This document shows positions 10,294 through 19,755 of a stretch of DNA of 64,000 nucleotides, one piece after another. This stretch comes from M50B103 sp041667565. GTDB lineage: Bacteria > Fidelibacterota > Fidelibacteria > Fidelibacterales > Fidelibacteraceae. The notes below the pieces were generated by a model that worked only from the letters and a program-made list of their open reading frames with translations, had not been told where the DNA came from and did not search any database. How positions within the stretch are numbered: the first letter of the stretch is position 1; every line of letters starts with the position of its first letter. The stretch lies in NCBI GenBank assembly GCA_964572745.1, contig CAZNFT010000003.1, positions 7,922 through 71,921 on the forward strand, written 5' to 3'. The translations under genes and the position numbers were made by a program.

Positions 10294-10780
10294 ACAAAAA
10301 AGTTTTTGGCTTCTTTATCTTGTGATGGGTCTTGTATTCATTTTGTCGGTAATATTCAATGAATATATTGACATTGCCGGTGTTCGACCTGATATATTAT
10401 TGATCATTTTGATCTTTTTAGCCACGCGAGAAAAAAAGTTGATTGCATTATGTGCAGCGTTTTTCTTTGGTTTAATACAAGATGTGGTTTTGCCCGGAGA
10501 TGCCGAATATTGGGGACTTGCACCTTTATTAAAAACTTTATTGATTTTTTCTTTTTTAAAGATAATTCCTTTAATAGGAAAATTTAGAGGGTTTATTTTA
10601 CACTTAACGGTTTTTTCCGGTTTTTTAGTTTACTTTGTATTTTATAACCTGTTTTATTATTCCGGTTTTATGGATCCCTTTGTTATTTTTTATCGTTATG
10701 CCTTAACAGAAACAATTTACACGTTTTTGATATATCTGCTCCTTAATATGATCTTTCCCTCAGCTGATCAGAAGAGGTAA
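10280..10780 (+). CDS. mreD: Rod shape-determining protein MreD
   Basis: MreD is an integral membrane partner of MreC in the elongasome. The 166-residue protein is highly hydrophobic with about five predicted membrane segments and the family-typical stretch GVRPDILLIILIFLA. The family is poorly conserved, so identification rests on size, hydropathy and position between mreC and mrdA. Its start overlaps the end of mreC, and its TAA stop shares one base with the ATG of the next gene (TAATG). Confidence 0.9.
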   Translation: MIESKQKSFWLLYLVMGLVFILSVIFNEYIDIAGVRPDILLIILIFLATREKKLIALCAAFFFGLIQDVVLPGDAEYWGLAPLLKTLLIFSFLKIIPLIGKFRGFILHLTVFSGFLVYFVFYNLFYYSGFMDPFVIFYRYALTETIYTFLIYLLLNMIFPSADQKR

Positions 10781-12555
10781 TGATGCGAAAAATAAGCAAG
10801 AACAGAATGAAAAGACAAAGAGTTATAGTTTTATTGTTTATATCATTATTATTGTTTTTTGTTTTAATTATTCGTTTTTACTCTTTGCAGATCGTCAATT
10901 ATTCGACATATCGCTCAGAAGCTGTTGGAAATATGCTTAATCGAATAGATATTTCGGCACCTCGCGGCATAGTCTATGATCGGAATGGTCAAAAACTGAT
11001 CTATAATGTTCCTTGCTATAACATTGTAGTTTTTCCTGATATTATTAAGCAACACCAGGGAACTTGGAAAAAATTATCAGAGATCACAGGTGTCCCCATA
11101 GAAAAACTACAAAATGAAATGAAACGAAATCAGTATGGTTCCTATCGTCCTGCAGTTATACTAAGAAATATCGATGCAAAAACCAATGCAGTAATCAATG
11201 AAAACATCCAAAATTTACCCGGAGCAGAAGTTTCTTTTGACCCCATAAGAAAATACAGTAATGAAATATTAAGTGGTAATCTTTTAGGTTATACCGCCGA
11301 GATAAAGCGTCGGGATCTTTATAAATATCGCGATGAAGGTTATACTTTAGGTGATATTATTGGTTATGATGGTATAGAAAAACAATATGAATATTTATTG
11401 CGGGGTATAAAAGGCTATCGTTATAAACAAGTAAATGCTATGGGTAAGCCCCTAAATGACAAAGCATACGAACAGACGAATCCGATACCCGGTAGCGCAT
11501 TATATTTGACTATTGATCAAGATTTGCAAGCTTATGCAGAATCTTTATTGATTGACCACAATGGATCAGCAATTATCATGAATTATGAGAACGGAGAAAT
11601 ACTCGCTTCTGTTACTTCTCCTTCCTACGATCCTGAAATGTTTACCAGAGGTTTAACTCAAACTCAGTGGGATTCTATAGTGCAAGACAAGCGAATCCCT
11701 TTGTTTAATAGAACAATAAGAGGCCAATATCCCCCCGGGTCGATTTATAAAATGATATCAGCAATCGCCGGACTTGAAAAGGGTATCATTGATCCTACTA
11801 CCGAGTTTGAATGCAATGGTGTATATACCATGGGTGGAAGAGAGTTCAGGTGTTCTCATGTTCATGGAATGGAGAATTTAGATGAAGCTATTGCACATTC
11901 TTGCAATATATATTTTTATAATTTGATCTTAGAATTAGGCATAGATGACTGGAGTTCTTACGCAAAGGAGATGACCATGGGAGAGTTGACAGGCGTCGAT
12001 CTTCCCGGGGAATTAGCCGGTATTAATCCGGATAGAAGCTTTCTTGATAAGCAATATGGCAGGCGAAAATGGTGGCAGGGTACATGGTTGAATATGGTGA
12101 TCGGGCAAGGTGATGTTTTGATGACACCCATGCAAGCTGTGAGATATACTGCTATACTTGCAAGTCGTGGCAAGATAGTTCAACCACATTTTTTAGCCAG
12201 ATATCACAAGCAGGGTGAAAAGGAAGATTTTATCCCAGAGTATCCTGTTTCATATACAAGAGGTATTTCAGCATCCACTTGGAGAGAGATTGAAAAAGGG
12301 ATGTATAACGCTGTCCAAAGTTCTTGGGGCACAGCAACCACCGCCCATGTACCGGGTTTAAATATATATGGTAAAACAGGGTCTGCGCAGAATCCTCATG
12401 GCGAGGCTCATGCCTGGTTTATTGGTTATTCAAAATTAAAGGATTTTCCTTATGCGGTTGCTGTTTTTATCGAACATGGTTATTCCGGGGCAGGAGCAGC
12501 AGCACCTCTTGCAGGACAATTATTAAAAGCTTATTATTACATGAGAGACAAATGA
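10780..12555 (+). CDS. mrdA: Penicillin-binding protein 2 (elongation transpeptidase)
   Basis: PBP2 is the class B transpeptidase that cross-links peptidoglycan during cell elongation, working with the RodA glycosyltransferase. The 591 residues comprise a short cytoplasmic tail, one membrane segment (about residues 14-35), a dimerisation/pedestal domain and the transpeptidase domain. Active-site motifs are SIYK with catalytic Ser321 (PPGSIYKM), SCN (AHSCNIYFY) and KTG at Lys532 (YGKTGSAQ). Two adjacent ATG codons (10780 and 10783) can both serve as start. It overlaps rodA by four bases. Confidence 0.96.
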   Translation: MMRKISKNRMKRQRVIVLLFISLLLFFVLIIRFYSLQIVNYSTYRSEAVGNMLNRIDISAPRGIVYDRNGQKLIYNVPCYNIVVFPDIIKQHQGTWKKLSEITGVPIEKLQNEMKRNQYGSYRPAVILRNIDAKTNAVINENIQNLPGAEVSFDPIRKYSNEILSGNLLGYTAEIKRRDLYKYRDEGYTLGDIIGYDGIEKQYEYLLRGIKGYRYKQVNAMGKPLNDKAYEQTNPIPGSALYLTIDQDLQAYAESLLIDHNGSAIIMNYENGEILASVTSPSYDPEMFTRGLTQTQWDSIVQDKRIPLFNRTIRGQYPPGSIYKMISAIAGLEKGIIDPTTEFECNGVYTMGGREFRCSHVHGMENLDEAIAHSCNIYFYNLILELGIDDWSSYAKEMTMGELTGVDLPGELAGINPDRSFLDKQYGRRKWWQGTWLNMVIGQGDVLMTPMQAVRYTAILASRGKIVQPHFLARYHKQGEKEDFIPEYPVSYTRGISASTWREIEKGMYNAVQSSWGTATTAHVPGLNIYGKTGSAQNPHGEAHAWFIGYSKLKDFPYAVAVFIEHGYSGAGAAAPLAGQLLKAYYYMRDK

Positions 12556-13778
12556 GGTTAAAAGATTTTTTTAAATTGCGATTAAATCAAATCGACCTAG
12601 CATCTTTTTTATTGGTGTTATTGTTGGCAGCAGCGGGTTTGGTTGCAATTTATTCGGCAACTTCCTTTGTGGGGACTGAATCCAACATGCAATATTTTTG
12701 GAAACAAGTCTTAGGTATTTTTGGTGGCATATGCATGTTTGCCATGTTGTTTTCGGTGAGAAAAAGTTTTCTTTTGAGTTATGCTGAGATCATATATCTG
12801 ATAGGTATTGTGTTAACTGTTATTCCTTTTGTTTTATCTATGGTAAATTTCGGGACAAGCCGCTGGATCAATTTGGGAGCCTTCCAAATACAACCATCTG
12901 AATATATGAAATTTATTTTGATCATCATGTTAGCAAAGATCTTCAGTGAATCCCGGCGTTCACCATTTCAACTAAGTTATGCTCTATATCCTCTTGCTAT
13001 TTTAGTTCTTCCTGCGATCTTGGTTTTTTTGCAACCGGATCTTGGGACTACTCTTATTTACATTACCATATTTGTAGCAATGTTGTTTACAAGTGGATAT
13101 AAACTTTATTATATATTTTTAATGGCGGCACCTTTTATTACTATTTTAGCTGCCTTTAATAGCTGGGTTTTTCTTGTTTGGGGTATAGTGCTGGCTGTTA
13201 TTATTTTTTTAAATCACGAAAGTGCAATATTCTCGGTAGGCATGGTTCTCTTTAATATTTTACTCGGTGTTTTAACGCCATTTTTCTGGAATGCGATTAA
13301 ACCCTATCAGCAACAAAGAATACTGACCATGATAAACCCTCACCTAGATCCAATGGGGGCAGGATATCAGGTAATTCAATCGCAGATCGCCATTGGTTCG
13401 GGAGGCTTACATGGGAAAGGATTTCTACAGGGAACACAAGCACATTTAAATTTCTTGCCAGAACAGCATACAGATTTTATTTTTTCAGTGATATCTGAGG
13501 AGTTTGGCTTTATTGGTATTTCGCTTATTCTTTTTATTTACTGCTTTTTAGTTTTACGCTGGTATAGGATGGCTATTACGGCTAAAAGCACATTCTCGGC
13601 CATGTTGATTATTGGCGGAACGACAGCTATTTTAGCGCATATTTTTATTAATGTAGGCATGACCGTGGGTCTTTTACCTGTCACAGGAAAACCCTTGCCT
13701 TTTATCTCATATGGCGGATCCTTTTTGATGACTTCCTTTGGTTTGGTGGGACTTGTATTAAACGGTAATGCCGAATAG
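12552..13778 (+). CDS. rodA: Rod shape-determining peptidoglycan glycosyltransferase RodA
   Basis: RodA is the SEDS-family polymerase that makes glycan strands from lipid II with PBP2 in the elongasome. The 408-residue protein has about ten membrane segments and SEDS signatures: IQPSEYMKF, the QPDLGTT motif, HTDFIFSVISEEFGF and the C-terminal PFISYGGS. It overlaps mrdA by four bases and closes the rod operon. Its TAG stop codon is made partly by the first bases of a 24-bp tandem repeat, so the repeat array begins exactly at the gene end. Confidence 0.96.
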   Translation: MRLKDFFKLRLNQIDLASFLLVLLLAAAGLVAIYSATSFVGTESNMQYFWKQVLGIFGGICMFAMLFSVRKSFLLSYAEIIYLIGIVLTVIPFVLSMVNFGTSRWINLGAFQIQPSEYMKFILIIMLAKIFSESRRSPFQLSYALYPLAILVLPAILVFLQPDLGTTLIYITIFVAMLFTSGYKLYYIFLMAAPFITILAAFNSWVFLVWGIVLAVIIFLNHESAIFSVGMVLFNILLGVLTPFFWNAIKPYQQQRILTMINPHLDPMGAGYQVIQSQIAIGSGGLHGKGFLQGTQAHLNFLPEQHTDFIFSVISEEFGFIGISLILFIYCFLVLRWYRMAITAKSTFSAMLIIGGTTAILAHIFINVGMTVGLLPVTGKPLPFISYGGSFLMTSFGLVGLVLNGNAE

Positions 13779-13952
13779 TTTGAGCCAAACTCACAAATAA
13801 AGTTTGAGCCAAACNNNNNNNNNNNNNNNNNNNNNNNNNNNNNNNNNNNNNNNNNNNNNNNNNNNNNNNNNNNNNNNNNNNNNNNNNNNNNNNNNNNNNN
13901 NNNNNNNNNNNNNNAGTTTGAGCCAAACTCACAAATAAAGTTTGAGCCAAAC
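13777..13952 (+). repeat. 24-bp palindromic tandem repeat interrupted by an assembly gap
   Basis: The period is 24 bases. Each unit is a 15-base palindrome (AGTTTG, AGC, CAAACT) followed by the 9-base spacer CACAAATAA. About 1.6 units are visible before the gap (13777-13814) and 1.6 after it (13915-13952), in the same phase type and orientation. The true number of units is unknown because the gap lies inside the array. The units are too short and the spacer too constant for a CRISPR array; this is a minisatellite of hairpin-forming units between rodA and smpB. Confidence 0.9.
13815..13914. other. Assembly gap (100 N)
   Basis: Exactly 100 N lie inside the tandem repeat. A round number of N usually marks a scaffolding gap of unknown size, and an array of short identical repeats is the expected cause. 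Any gene count or spacing across this point is provisional. Confidence 0.98.
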
Positions 13953-14027
13953 CCGAAACCCGAAACACTGCTTACTGATTTCTAACTCTACGCTTTATAT
14001 TTTATGCTTTCTTAGTTATATTATACG

Positions 14028-14474
14028 ATGGAAAAATTGATCTTAAAAAATCGTAAAGCATATCACGATTATGTAATTATAGAAAAAGTAGAAGCCGGAC
14101 TTGTTCTTCTTGGAACAGAGGTAAAGGCTATTCGTGAGGGAAAAATTAATATTAAAGAGGCTTTTTGCAGTTTTGAGGATGGGGAGCTCTATATGTTGCA
14201 AGCGCATATTTCACCATATTCTCATACCGGCTACGAACATCATGATCCGACCAGGCCTAAAAAATTACTTTTACATGCGAAGGAGCTTGTTAGGTTACGC
14301 AAGAAACGCGACGAACAACATCTAACACTGATCCCACTTTCCTTATATTGGGTGGGAAATCATATTAAAGTTGAAATTGGTCTTGCAAAAGGTAAGAAAA
14401 ATTACGATAAAAGACAGGATTTGGCAAAACGCGATGAAAAGCGCAATATGGAACGCCAGATGAAAAATAGATAA
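14028..14474 (+). CDS. smpB: SsrA-binding protein SmpB
   Basis: SmpB binds tmRNA and brings it to stalled ribosomes for trans-translation. The 148 residues show the full OB-fold domain with the GLVLLGTEVKAIREGK signature, ISPYSHTGYEHHDPTRPKKLLL, and a basic C-terminal tail (KGKKNYDKRQD then KRDEKRNMERQMKNR) of the kind that enters the ribosomal decoding centre. It is the first gene after the repeat/gap region and lies 9 bases before tyrS. The tmRNA gene itself is not in this window. Confidence 0.97.
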   Translation: MEKLILKNRKAYHDYVIIEKVEAGLVLLGTEVKAIREGKINIKEAFCSFEDGELYMLQAHISPYSHTGYEHHDPTRPKKLLLHAKELVRLRKKRDEQHLTLIPLSLYWVGNHIKVEIGLAKGKKNYDKRQDLAKRDEKRNMERQMKNR

Positions 14475-14483
14475 GGAGTTGAG

Positions 14484-15695
14484 ATGAGCCGTTTTCCATC
14501 CTTAAATGAACAGATGGATTTGATTCGAAAGGGAGTTGAAGAGATAATCCCCGAAGAGGAACTTGTAAAAAAGATCGAAAAAAGCATTAAAGAGCAAACG
14601 CCTCTTAGAGTAAAATTGGGTGCCGACCCCTCCCGCCCAGATCTTCATGTTGGGCATGCTGTTGTTCTTGGTAAAATGCGTCAATTTCAGGATCTTGGGC
14701 ACCAAGCAGTTCTCATTGTCGGTGATTTTACAGCTATGATCGGTGATCCCAGTGGAAAAAATAAAACTCGCCCTTCCTTGACTATCGAAGAAACTCGGGA
14801 AAATGCTCGCTCATATTTTGAACAAGCAGGTATAGTTTTGGATCAAAAAACTCTTGAGATCCGAAACAATTCCGAGTGGTTGTCCAAAATGAATTTCCGC
14901 GATGTGATAGAATTATCTGCACATTATACTGTAGCAAGAATGCTTGAGCGCGACGATTTTTCTAATAGATATAATAATGGAATAGCTATTTCTGTTCATG
15001 AATTTATGTATCCCTTAGCCCAGGCCTATGATTCTGTTGCTATTAGATCTGATATTGAATTAGGTGGTACTGACCAAAAATTCAATCTTCTTGTTGGCAG
15101 GGATATTCAAAAAGAATATGGTCAGGAACCTCAATGTATTTTGACTATGCCAATTCTTGAGGGTCTTGATGGTAAGGAAAAAATGTCCAAGTCCTTGGAT
15201 AACTACATCGGTCTAACCGATACAGCTGAAGATATGTACGGCAAAACAGTTTCCATTGGCGATGACATGATCATTCGATATATGACATTGGTGAGTGATA
15301 TTCCTTCTGCAGAGATCGAAAAATATAAAAAAGCTATGGAAAAGGGCGAGAATCCACGCGATATTAAGCACGAATTAGCTTGGCGCATTGTTGAAAAATA
15401 CCATGATGCGCAGGCAGCTGATTGTGCTAAAGAACATTTTCAAAAAGTATTCGTTAATAAAGCTATTCCTGATGATATTCCTGAATTCACCATAGCAGAT
15501 GGAGAAGTGTTTATTACAAAGCTTATGCAAGAAAGCGGCTTATGTAATTCCGGTGGAGAAGCTAAACGTCTGGTCACTCAAGGGGGTGTATATTTGAATG
15601 GCGAGCGTGTGGTCACTCATACAAGTCCATTGGATATTAAAGATGGTGATATCCTCAAAGTAGGTAAAAGAAAATTTCTTAAACTCAAGAAGTAG
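14484..15695 (+). CDS. tyrS: Tyrosyl-tRNA synthetase
   Basis: This class I aminoacyl-tRNA synthetase charges tRNA-Tyr. The 403-residue protein has the HIGH-type motif HVGH at residues 55-58 and the KMSKS loop at 233-237, followed by a C-terminal S4 RNA-binding domain (SGGEAKRLVTQGGVYLNG). Architecture and length fit the TyrRS form common in Gram-negative bacteria. An AAGGAG site lies directly upstream of the ATG. The gene sits between smpB and tilS in a run of translation-related genes. Confidence 0.97.
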   Translation: MSRFPSLNEQMDLIRKGVEEIIPEEELVKKIEKSIKEQTPLRVKLGADPSRPDLHVGHAVVLGKMRQFQDLGHQAVLIVGDFTAMIGDPSGKNKTRPSLTIEETRENARSYFEQAGIVLDQKTLEIRNNSEWLSKMNFRDVIELSAHYTVARMLERDDFSNRYNNGIAISVHEFMYPLAQAYDSVAIRSDIELGGTDQKFNLLVGRDIQKEYGQEPQCILTMPILEGLDGKEKMSKSLDNYIGLTDTAEDMYGKTVSIGDDMIIRYMTLVSDIPSAEIEKYKKAMEKGENPRDIKHELAWRIVEKYHDAQAADCAKEHFQKVFVNKAIPDDIPEFTIADGEVFITKLMQESGLCNSGGEAKRLVTQGGVYLNGERVVTHTSPLDIKDGDILKVGKRKFLKLKK

Positions 15696-15728
15696 TTTAA
15701 GTCCGCATATAAAATCTAAAGGCCGATC

Positions 15729-17126
15729 ATGAAGTGGTCACCACTTGCTGAAAAAGTTCATCAAATGTTGGTCCGTAAAGCCTTGTTACAGCAGAATGAT
15801 AAGTTATTAATAACGCTTTCTGGTGGACGGGATTCAGTGGCTTTATTAGCAATTATAATGGAGCTTAAAGATTATTGGAACTGGGATCTTGTTGTTGGCC
15901 ATATTAACCACGATCTAAGGCCCGGTGAAGATGAAAAAGAAGCTGTTTTTTGTCGAGAGATGGCCAAGAATTATGGTTTAACTTATGTAGAGGAAACCCT
16001 TGATCTTTTGTCACCTTCTTTTAGGAAAAAATATAAAAATAAAAGTTCTCAAAATCCCAGTCTCGAATCACTTGCCCGCGAAGCCCGCTATGAGATTTTT
16101 CATCTCTGGTCTCAGGAATTTAAATGCAATGCTATTTGTAGCGGTCACCACATGGATGATCAGGCAGAAACGGTTTTATACCGAATGTTAACCGGTTCCG
16201 GCTTAAAAGGATTGTTAGGTATTCCAAGCTCCAGAGAGCTTTTTGTAAGACCTCTTTTAGAAATATCCCGAGATGAGATATCGGATTATATTAAACAAAA
16301 AGATTTATTGTATTATGATGATCCCACTAATAAAGAACACCGCTTTGTAAGGAATAAAATTCGCCACGCTGTATTACCCTCTTTAAGAGCAATGGGTTTT
16401 GAAAACCCCGAGAAGGCTTTATCTGCAACGGCAACTTCACTGGAAGAAGCTTCAATTGCCTTAGAGCAGATAGCTGACGAAGCTTATGAAGAAATTATCT
16501 CAACTTCAGCTAAAGGGCTTAAGCTTTACAGAAAAGGATTTGTAAAATTACCGCGTTATATTCAAAAAAAAATATTACAAAAAATATTTAAAGAGCAACT
16601 TTTGCTCAGACAGCATCTTTCAGAAAAACAACTTGATCAATTATCTACATTTATCATAAGTGCTGAACAAGGAGCTTCGACTGACTTATTTGGAGTATCC
16701 CTACTTAAAGACAGGGAGCATATTGTTTTTCCTTTTGAAAAAGCTAAAAAAGTTCAGACATCATTTATTTGTAAACCGGGGAAGATCAATATTCTTGAAA
16801 AAGAACTATTTATAGAAATAAAGATCGCAAAACAGGATTTGGTAATAAATGACCAATTTATAGCATATTTTTCAATAGATCTCTTGGGAGAAAGCCTGAA
16901 ATTTCGTACATGGGAGAATGGAGATCAAATGACCGTTTTTGGCGCAGGAAAGAATAAAAAAGTATCCAATATTCTTAAGGATGAAAAAGTCGGTGCTTTG
17001 GAAAAACAAACATATCCCGTATTGGTCAAGGATCAAAGCATTCTATGGATACCCGGTGTAAAACGTTCAAATAGATATTTAGTAGATGAAGACAGTTTTG
17101 AAATGCTGGTGTTTACATATAAATAA
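15729..17126 (+). CDS. tilS: tRNA(Ile)-lysidine synthase TilS
   Basis: TilS converts C34 of the minor tRNA-Ile(CAU) to lysidine so that it reads AUA and is charged with isoleucine. The N-terminal ATP pyrophosphatase loop SGGRDS is at residues 31-36, with HINHDLRPGEDEKEA and SGHHMDDQAETV downstream as in the family. A TilS C-terminal domain is present (ENGDQMTVFGAGKNKKVSN). The 465-residue length is normal. It lies 33 bases after tyrS and 14 before hpt; tilS-hpt-ftsH is a gene order found in many bacteria. Confidence 0.95.
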   Translation: MKWSPLAEKVHQMLVRKALLQQNDKLLITLSGGRDSVALLAIIMELKDYWNWDLVVGHINHDLRPGEDEKEAVFCREMAKNYGLTYVEETLDLLSPSFRKKYKNKSSQNPSLESLAREARYEIFHLWSQEFKCNAICSGHHMDDQAETVLYRMLTGSGLKGLLGIPSSRELFVRPLLEISRDEISDYIKQKDLLYYDDPTNKEHRFVRNKIRHAVLPSLRAMGFENPEKALSATATSLEEASIALEQIADEAYEEIISTSAKGLKLYRKGFVKLPRYIQKKILQKIFKEQLLLRQHLSEKQLDQLSTFIISAEQGASTDLFGVSLLKDREHIVFPFEKAKKVQTSFICKPGKINILEKELFIEIKIAKQDLVINDQFIAYFSIDLLGESLKFRTWENGDQMTVFGAGKNKKVSNILKDEKVGALEKQTYPVLVKDQSILWIPGVKRSNRYLVDEDSFEMLVFTYK

Positions 17127-17140
17127 ATCGGAGTACAATA

Positions 17141-17707
17141 ATGATAAAAAAAACGTTAACCCTTGATTATGGTGGCGATTTTGACGGAAAGGTTCTTGAT
17201 CTCTTGTTGTCAGAAGAAGATATACAGCAAAGAGTAAAAGATATTGGCAGAAAAATATCTGCCGATTATAAAGATAAAAAAAAGCCGCCCATTGCCATAG
17301 GGGTACTGAATGGTAGTTTTTATTTTATGGCCGATTTATTACGAGCTCTTGATATTGAAGCGGAAATGGATTTTATTAAGATCTCTTCCTATCGTAAAAC
17401 TGAGTCACTCGGTACTATACGTCTTATAAAAGATATATCGGCCGACATTACTGGGCGAGATATTATTTTAATCGAAGATATTGTTGATACAGGTTTATCG
17501 ATAAATTTTCTTCGAAAACATTTTCAAAATAGTTCTCCCGCTTCAGTGAAAGTTGCTACTTTGTTATTTAAAAAAGAAATAACAAAGGTAGAAGTTGAGC
17601 CTGAATATGTTGGTTTTATGATTCCTGATAAGTTTGTAGTAGGATATGGATTGGATATTGAGCAAAGATATCGCAGATTACGCGACATTTTTGCTATGGA
17701 ATCATGA
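17141..17707 (+). CDS. hpt: Hypoxanthine phosphoribosyltransferase
   Basis: This purine salvage enzyme transfers the phosphoribosyl group of PRPP to hypoxanthine or guanine. The 188-residue protein carries the PRPP-binding loop IEDIVDTG (Glu112-Asp113 to Thr117) and the GVLNGSFYFMADLLRAL stretch near the N-terminus. The C-terminal DKFVVGYGLDIEQRYR is also typical. A GGAG ribosome binding site precedes the ATG. It lies between tilS and ftsH, as in many genomes. Confidence 0.95.
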   Translation: MIKKTLTLDYGGDFDGKVLDLLLSEEDIQQRVKDIGRKISADYKDKKKPPIAIGVLNGSFYFMADLLRALDIEAEMDFIKISSYRKTESLGTIRLIKDISADITGRDIILIEDIVDTGLSINFLRKHFQNSSPASVKVATLLFKKEITKVEVEPEYVGFMIPDKFVVGYGLDIEQRYRRLRDIFAMES

Positions 17708-17775
17708 AAAAGCAATAAAAGTGGAACATAATCCTATAAAGGCATTGTATATTAGTAGGATGTAAAGGAGAATAA

Positions 17776-19731
17776 ATGACTACACGTTTTTATAGCAGTC
17801 CCAATCAGAAACCGGACAATAAAAAAGAATCTAAAACACCCCCTCCCGGTGGCCCGGATTCAAAGGGTCCTTCAAAGGTTCCCAAAACACCTCTTGTGTG
17901 GATAGGTTTGATTATTGTCATTCTTGTCCTTGCTCAAATTTTCGGGACATCAACCACGCCGGGTGAAATGAGTTTAACATATACTCAGTTTAATAACTAT
18001 CTTGAAGATGGCAAACTGGCTAATGGAAAATTTGAAGGCAATGTTTTATCTGGAGAATTTAAAGATCCGATCGTCGATCGCGTTAATGGAAAAGAGAATC
18101 TTTTCAAGCGTTATCGTGTCACTATTTTACATATTGATACTGAATTGCTAAATCAATGGGATGATGCAGGTTTGAGCTACGAGTTTGTTGAACCGACCAT
18201 TGGTTTTACTGATATTCTCTTAAATATTTTGCCCTGGATCATTATCATTGCAGTGTGGATTGTTCTGATGCGAAAAATGTCCGGCAATCGTGGTGGTCAA
18301 GGTGGCGGTGGTATTTTTTCTTTTGGAAACCAAAATCCCGCAAAAAAATTCAATCCTGAAAATTCCAAAATTACATTTAAAGATGTTGCAGGTTGTAATG
18401 AAGCAAAACAGGAACTTGAAGAGATCATTGATTTTTTAAAGAGCCCGGAACGCTTTCAGAGACTCGGCGGTCGTATTCCGCGTGGAGCTTTATTGTTAGG
18501 CCCTCCGGGAACCGGTAAAACTTTATTGGCAAAAGCTGTTGCGGGTGAAGCTCAGGTCCCGTTTTTCAGTATTTCCGGTGCGGATTTTGTGGAAATGTTT
18601 GTTGGTGTTGGTGCATCGCGCGTGCGAGGTCTTTTTGAACAAGCTTTAAAATCATCACCTTCTATCATATTTATTGATGAGATAGATGCAGTCGGTCGTC
18701 AGCGTGGTGCCGGTTTAGGCGGTGGACATGACGAGCGCGAACAGACTTTAAACCAGTTGTTGGTACAGATGGATGGATTTAATTCTGATGCCTCTGTGAT
18801 CGTTCTTGCTGCAACCAATCGGCCTGATATTCTAGATTCTGCACTCCTGCGACCCGGTCGTTTTGATAGACAGATCATTGTGGATATTCCTGATTCTGAA
18901 GGACGAGAAAAAATTCTTAAGGTTCATGCTAAGAATATTAAACTTTCATCTAAAGTAGATTTAAAAATTTTAGCAAAAGGCACCCCGGGTATGGTAGGCG
19001 CCGATCTGGCGAACCTGATCAATGAGGCAGCCTTGTTAGCCGCTCGCAAGAATCGTCGTTCAGTAACTGCCGATGATCTTGAAGAAGCTAAAGATAAGGT
19101 CATGATGGGAACAGAAAGAAGGTCAATGATCTTAAGTGATAAAGATCGTAAAATCACAGCAGTCCACGAAGGTGGGCATGCTTTAGTCGGCTTGCTTTTG
19201 CCCGATGCTGACCCTGTTCATAAAGTGAGTATTATCCCTCGTGGACGAGCTCTGGGTGTTACTCATATGCTTCCCGAGGCAGATAAATATAATTACTCTA
19301 AAAGATATATTAATGCTCAGTTAAAGGTTATGATGGGTGGCCGTGTAGCGGAAGAGCTGATAATGGGAGATATAACGACCGGCGCCAGCAATGATATAGA
19401 GCGTGCTACAGATATGGCTCGTCGTATGGTCTGCGAATGGGGTATGAGCAGTCTGCTTGGTGTTACTGCCTTTGGATCAAAATCTAACGAGGTTTTTATT
19501 GGTCGCGATTTTGGCACAACCAAAAATTATTCCGAATCAACGGCACAGAAAATTGATGAGGAAGTATTAAATATCGTTTCTAAGGCTTATAATTCTGCAA
19601 AAGAATTACTCAGGGATAATTTAAAGACCTTGCAAGCCATAGCAGATGCTTTGCTTGAAGTGGAATCTTTAGATCGAGCAGAATTAGAAAAAGTAGTTGC
19701 TGATACCGGTATAGAAATACCAAAAAAATAG
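17776..19731 (+). CDS. ftsH: ATP-dependent zinc metalloprotease FtsH
   Basis: FtsH is a membrane-bound hexameric AAA+ protease that degrades damaged membrane proteins and regulatory proteins. The N-terminus is proline-rich and hydrophilic, followed by two membrane segments (about residues 38-57 and 150-168) around a periplasmic domain. The AAA module has Walker A GPPGTGKT at 242-249, Walker B IIFIDEIDAVG and an SRH with RPGRFDRQI. The zinc site reads HEGGH (His464 to His468) where HEAGH is the usual form; both histidines and the glutamate are kept, so activity is expected. An AAGGAG site precedes the ATG. Confidence 0.98.
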   Translation: MTTRFYSSPNQKPDNKKESKTPPPGGPDSKGPSKVPKTPLVWIGLIIVILVLAQIFGTSTTPGEMSLTYTQFNNYLEDGKLANGKFEGNVLSGEFKDPIVDRVNGKENLFKRYRVTILHIDTELLNQWDDAGLSYEFVEPTIGFTDILLNILPWIIIIAVWIVLMRKMSGNRGGQGGGGIFSFGNQNPAKKFNPENSKITFKDVAGCNEAKQELEEIIDFLKSPERFQRLGGRIPRGALLLGPPGTGKTLLAKAVAGEAQVPFFSISGADFVEMFVGVGASRVRGLFEQALKSSPSIIFIDEIDAVGRQRGAGLGGGHDEREQTLNQLLVQMDGFNSDASVIVLAATNRPDILDSALLRPGRFDRQIIVDIPDSEGREKILKVHAKNIKLSSKVDLKILAKGTPGMVGADLANLINEAALLAARKNRRSVTADDLEEAKDKVMMGTERRSMILSDKDRKITAVHEGGHALVGLLLPDADPVHKVSIIPRGRALGVTHMLPEADKYNYSKRYINAQLKVMMGGRVAEELIMGDITTGASNDIERATDMARRMVCEWGMSSLLGVTAFGSKSNEVFIGRDFGTTKNYSESTAQKIDEEVLNIVSKAYNSAKELLRDNLKTLQAIADALLEVESLDRAELEKVVADTGIEIPKK

Positions 19732-19755
19732 TTATTTTAAACAAGGGAATGAAGT

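Noticed and set aside
13777..13952. Short repeats with spacers, considered as a CRISPR array.
   Set aside because: The repeat is only about 15 bases, the 9-base spacer is constant, and there are no cas genes.
13702..13968. Minus-strand open frame running through the N block and the tandem repeat, giving an LAQT-rich protein.
   Set aside because: It is produced by the repeat and by unknown bases, overlaps the end of rodA, and has no homology-like features.
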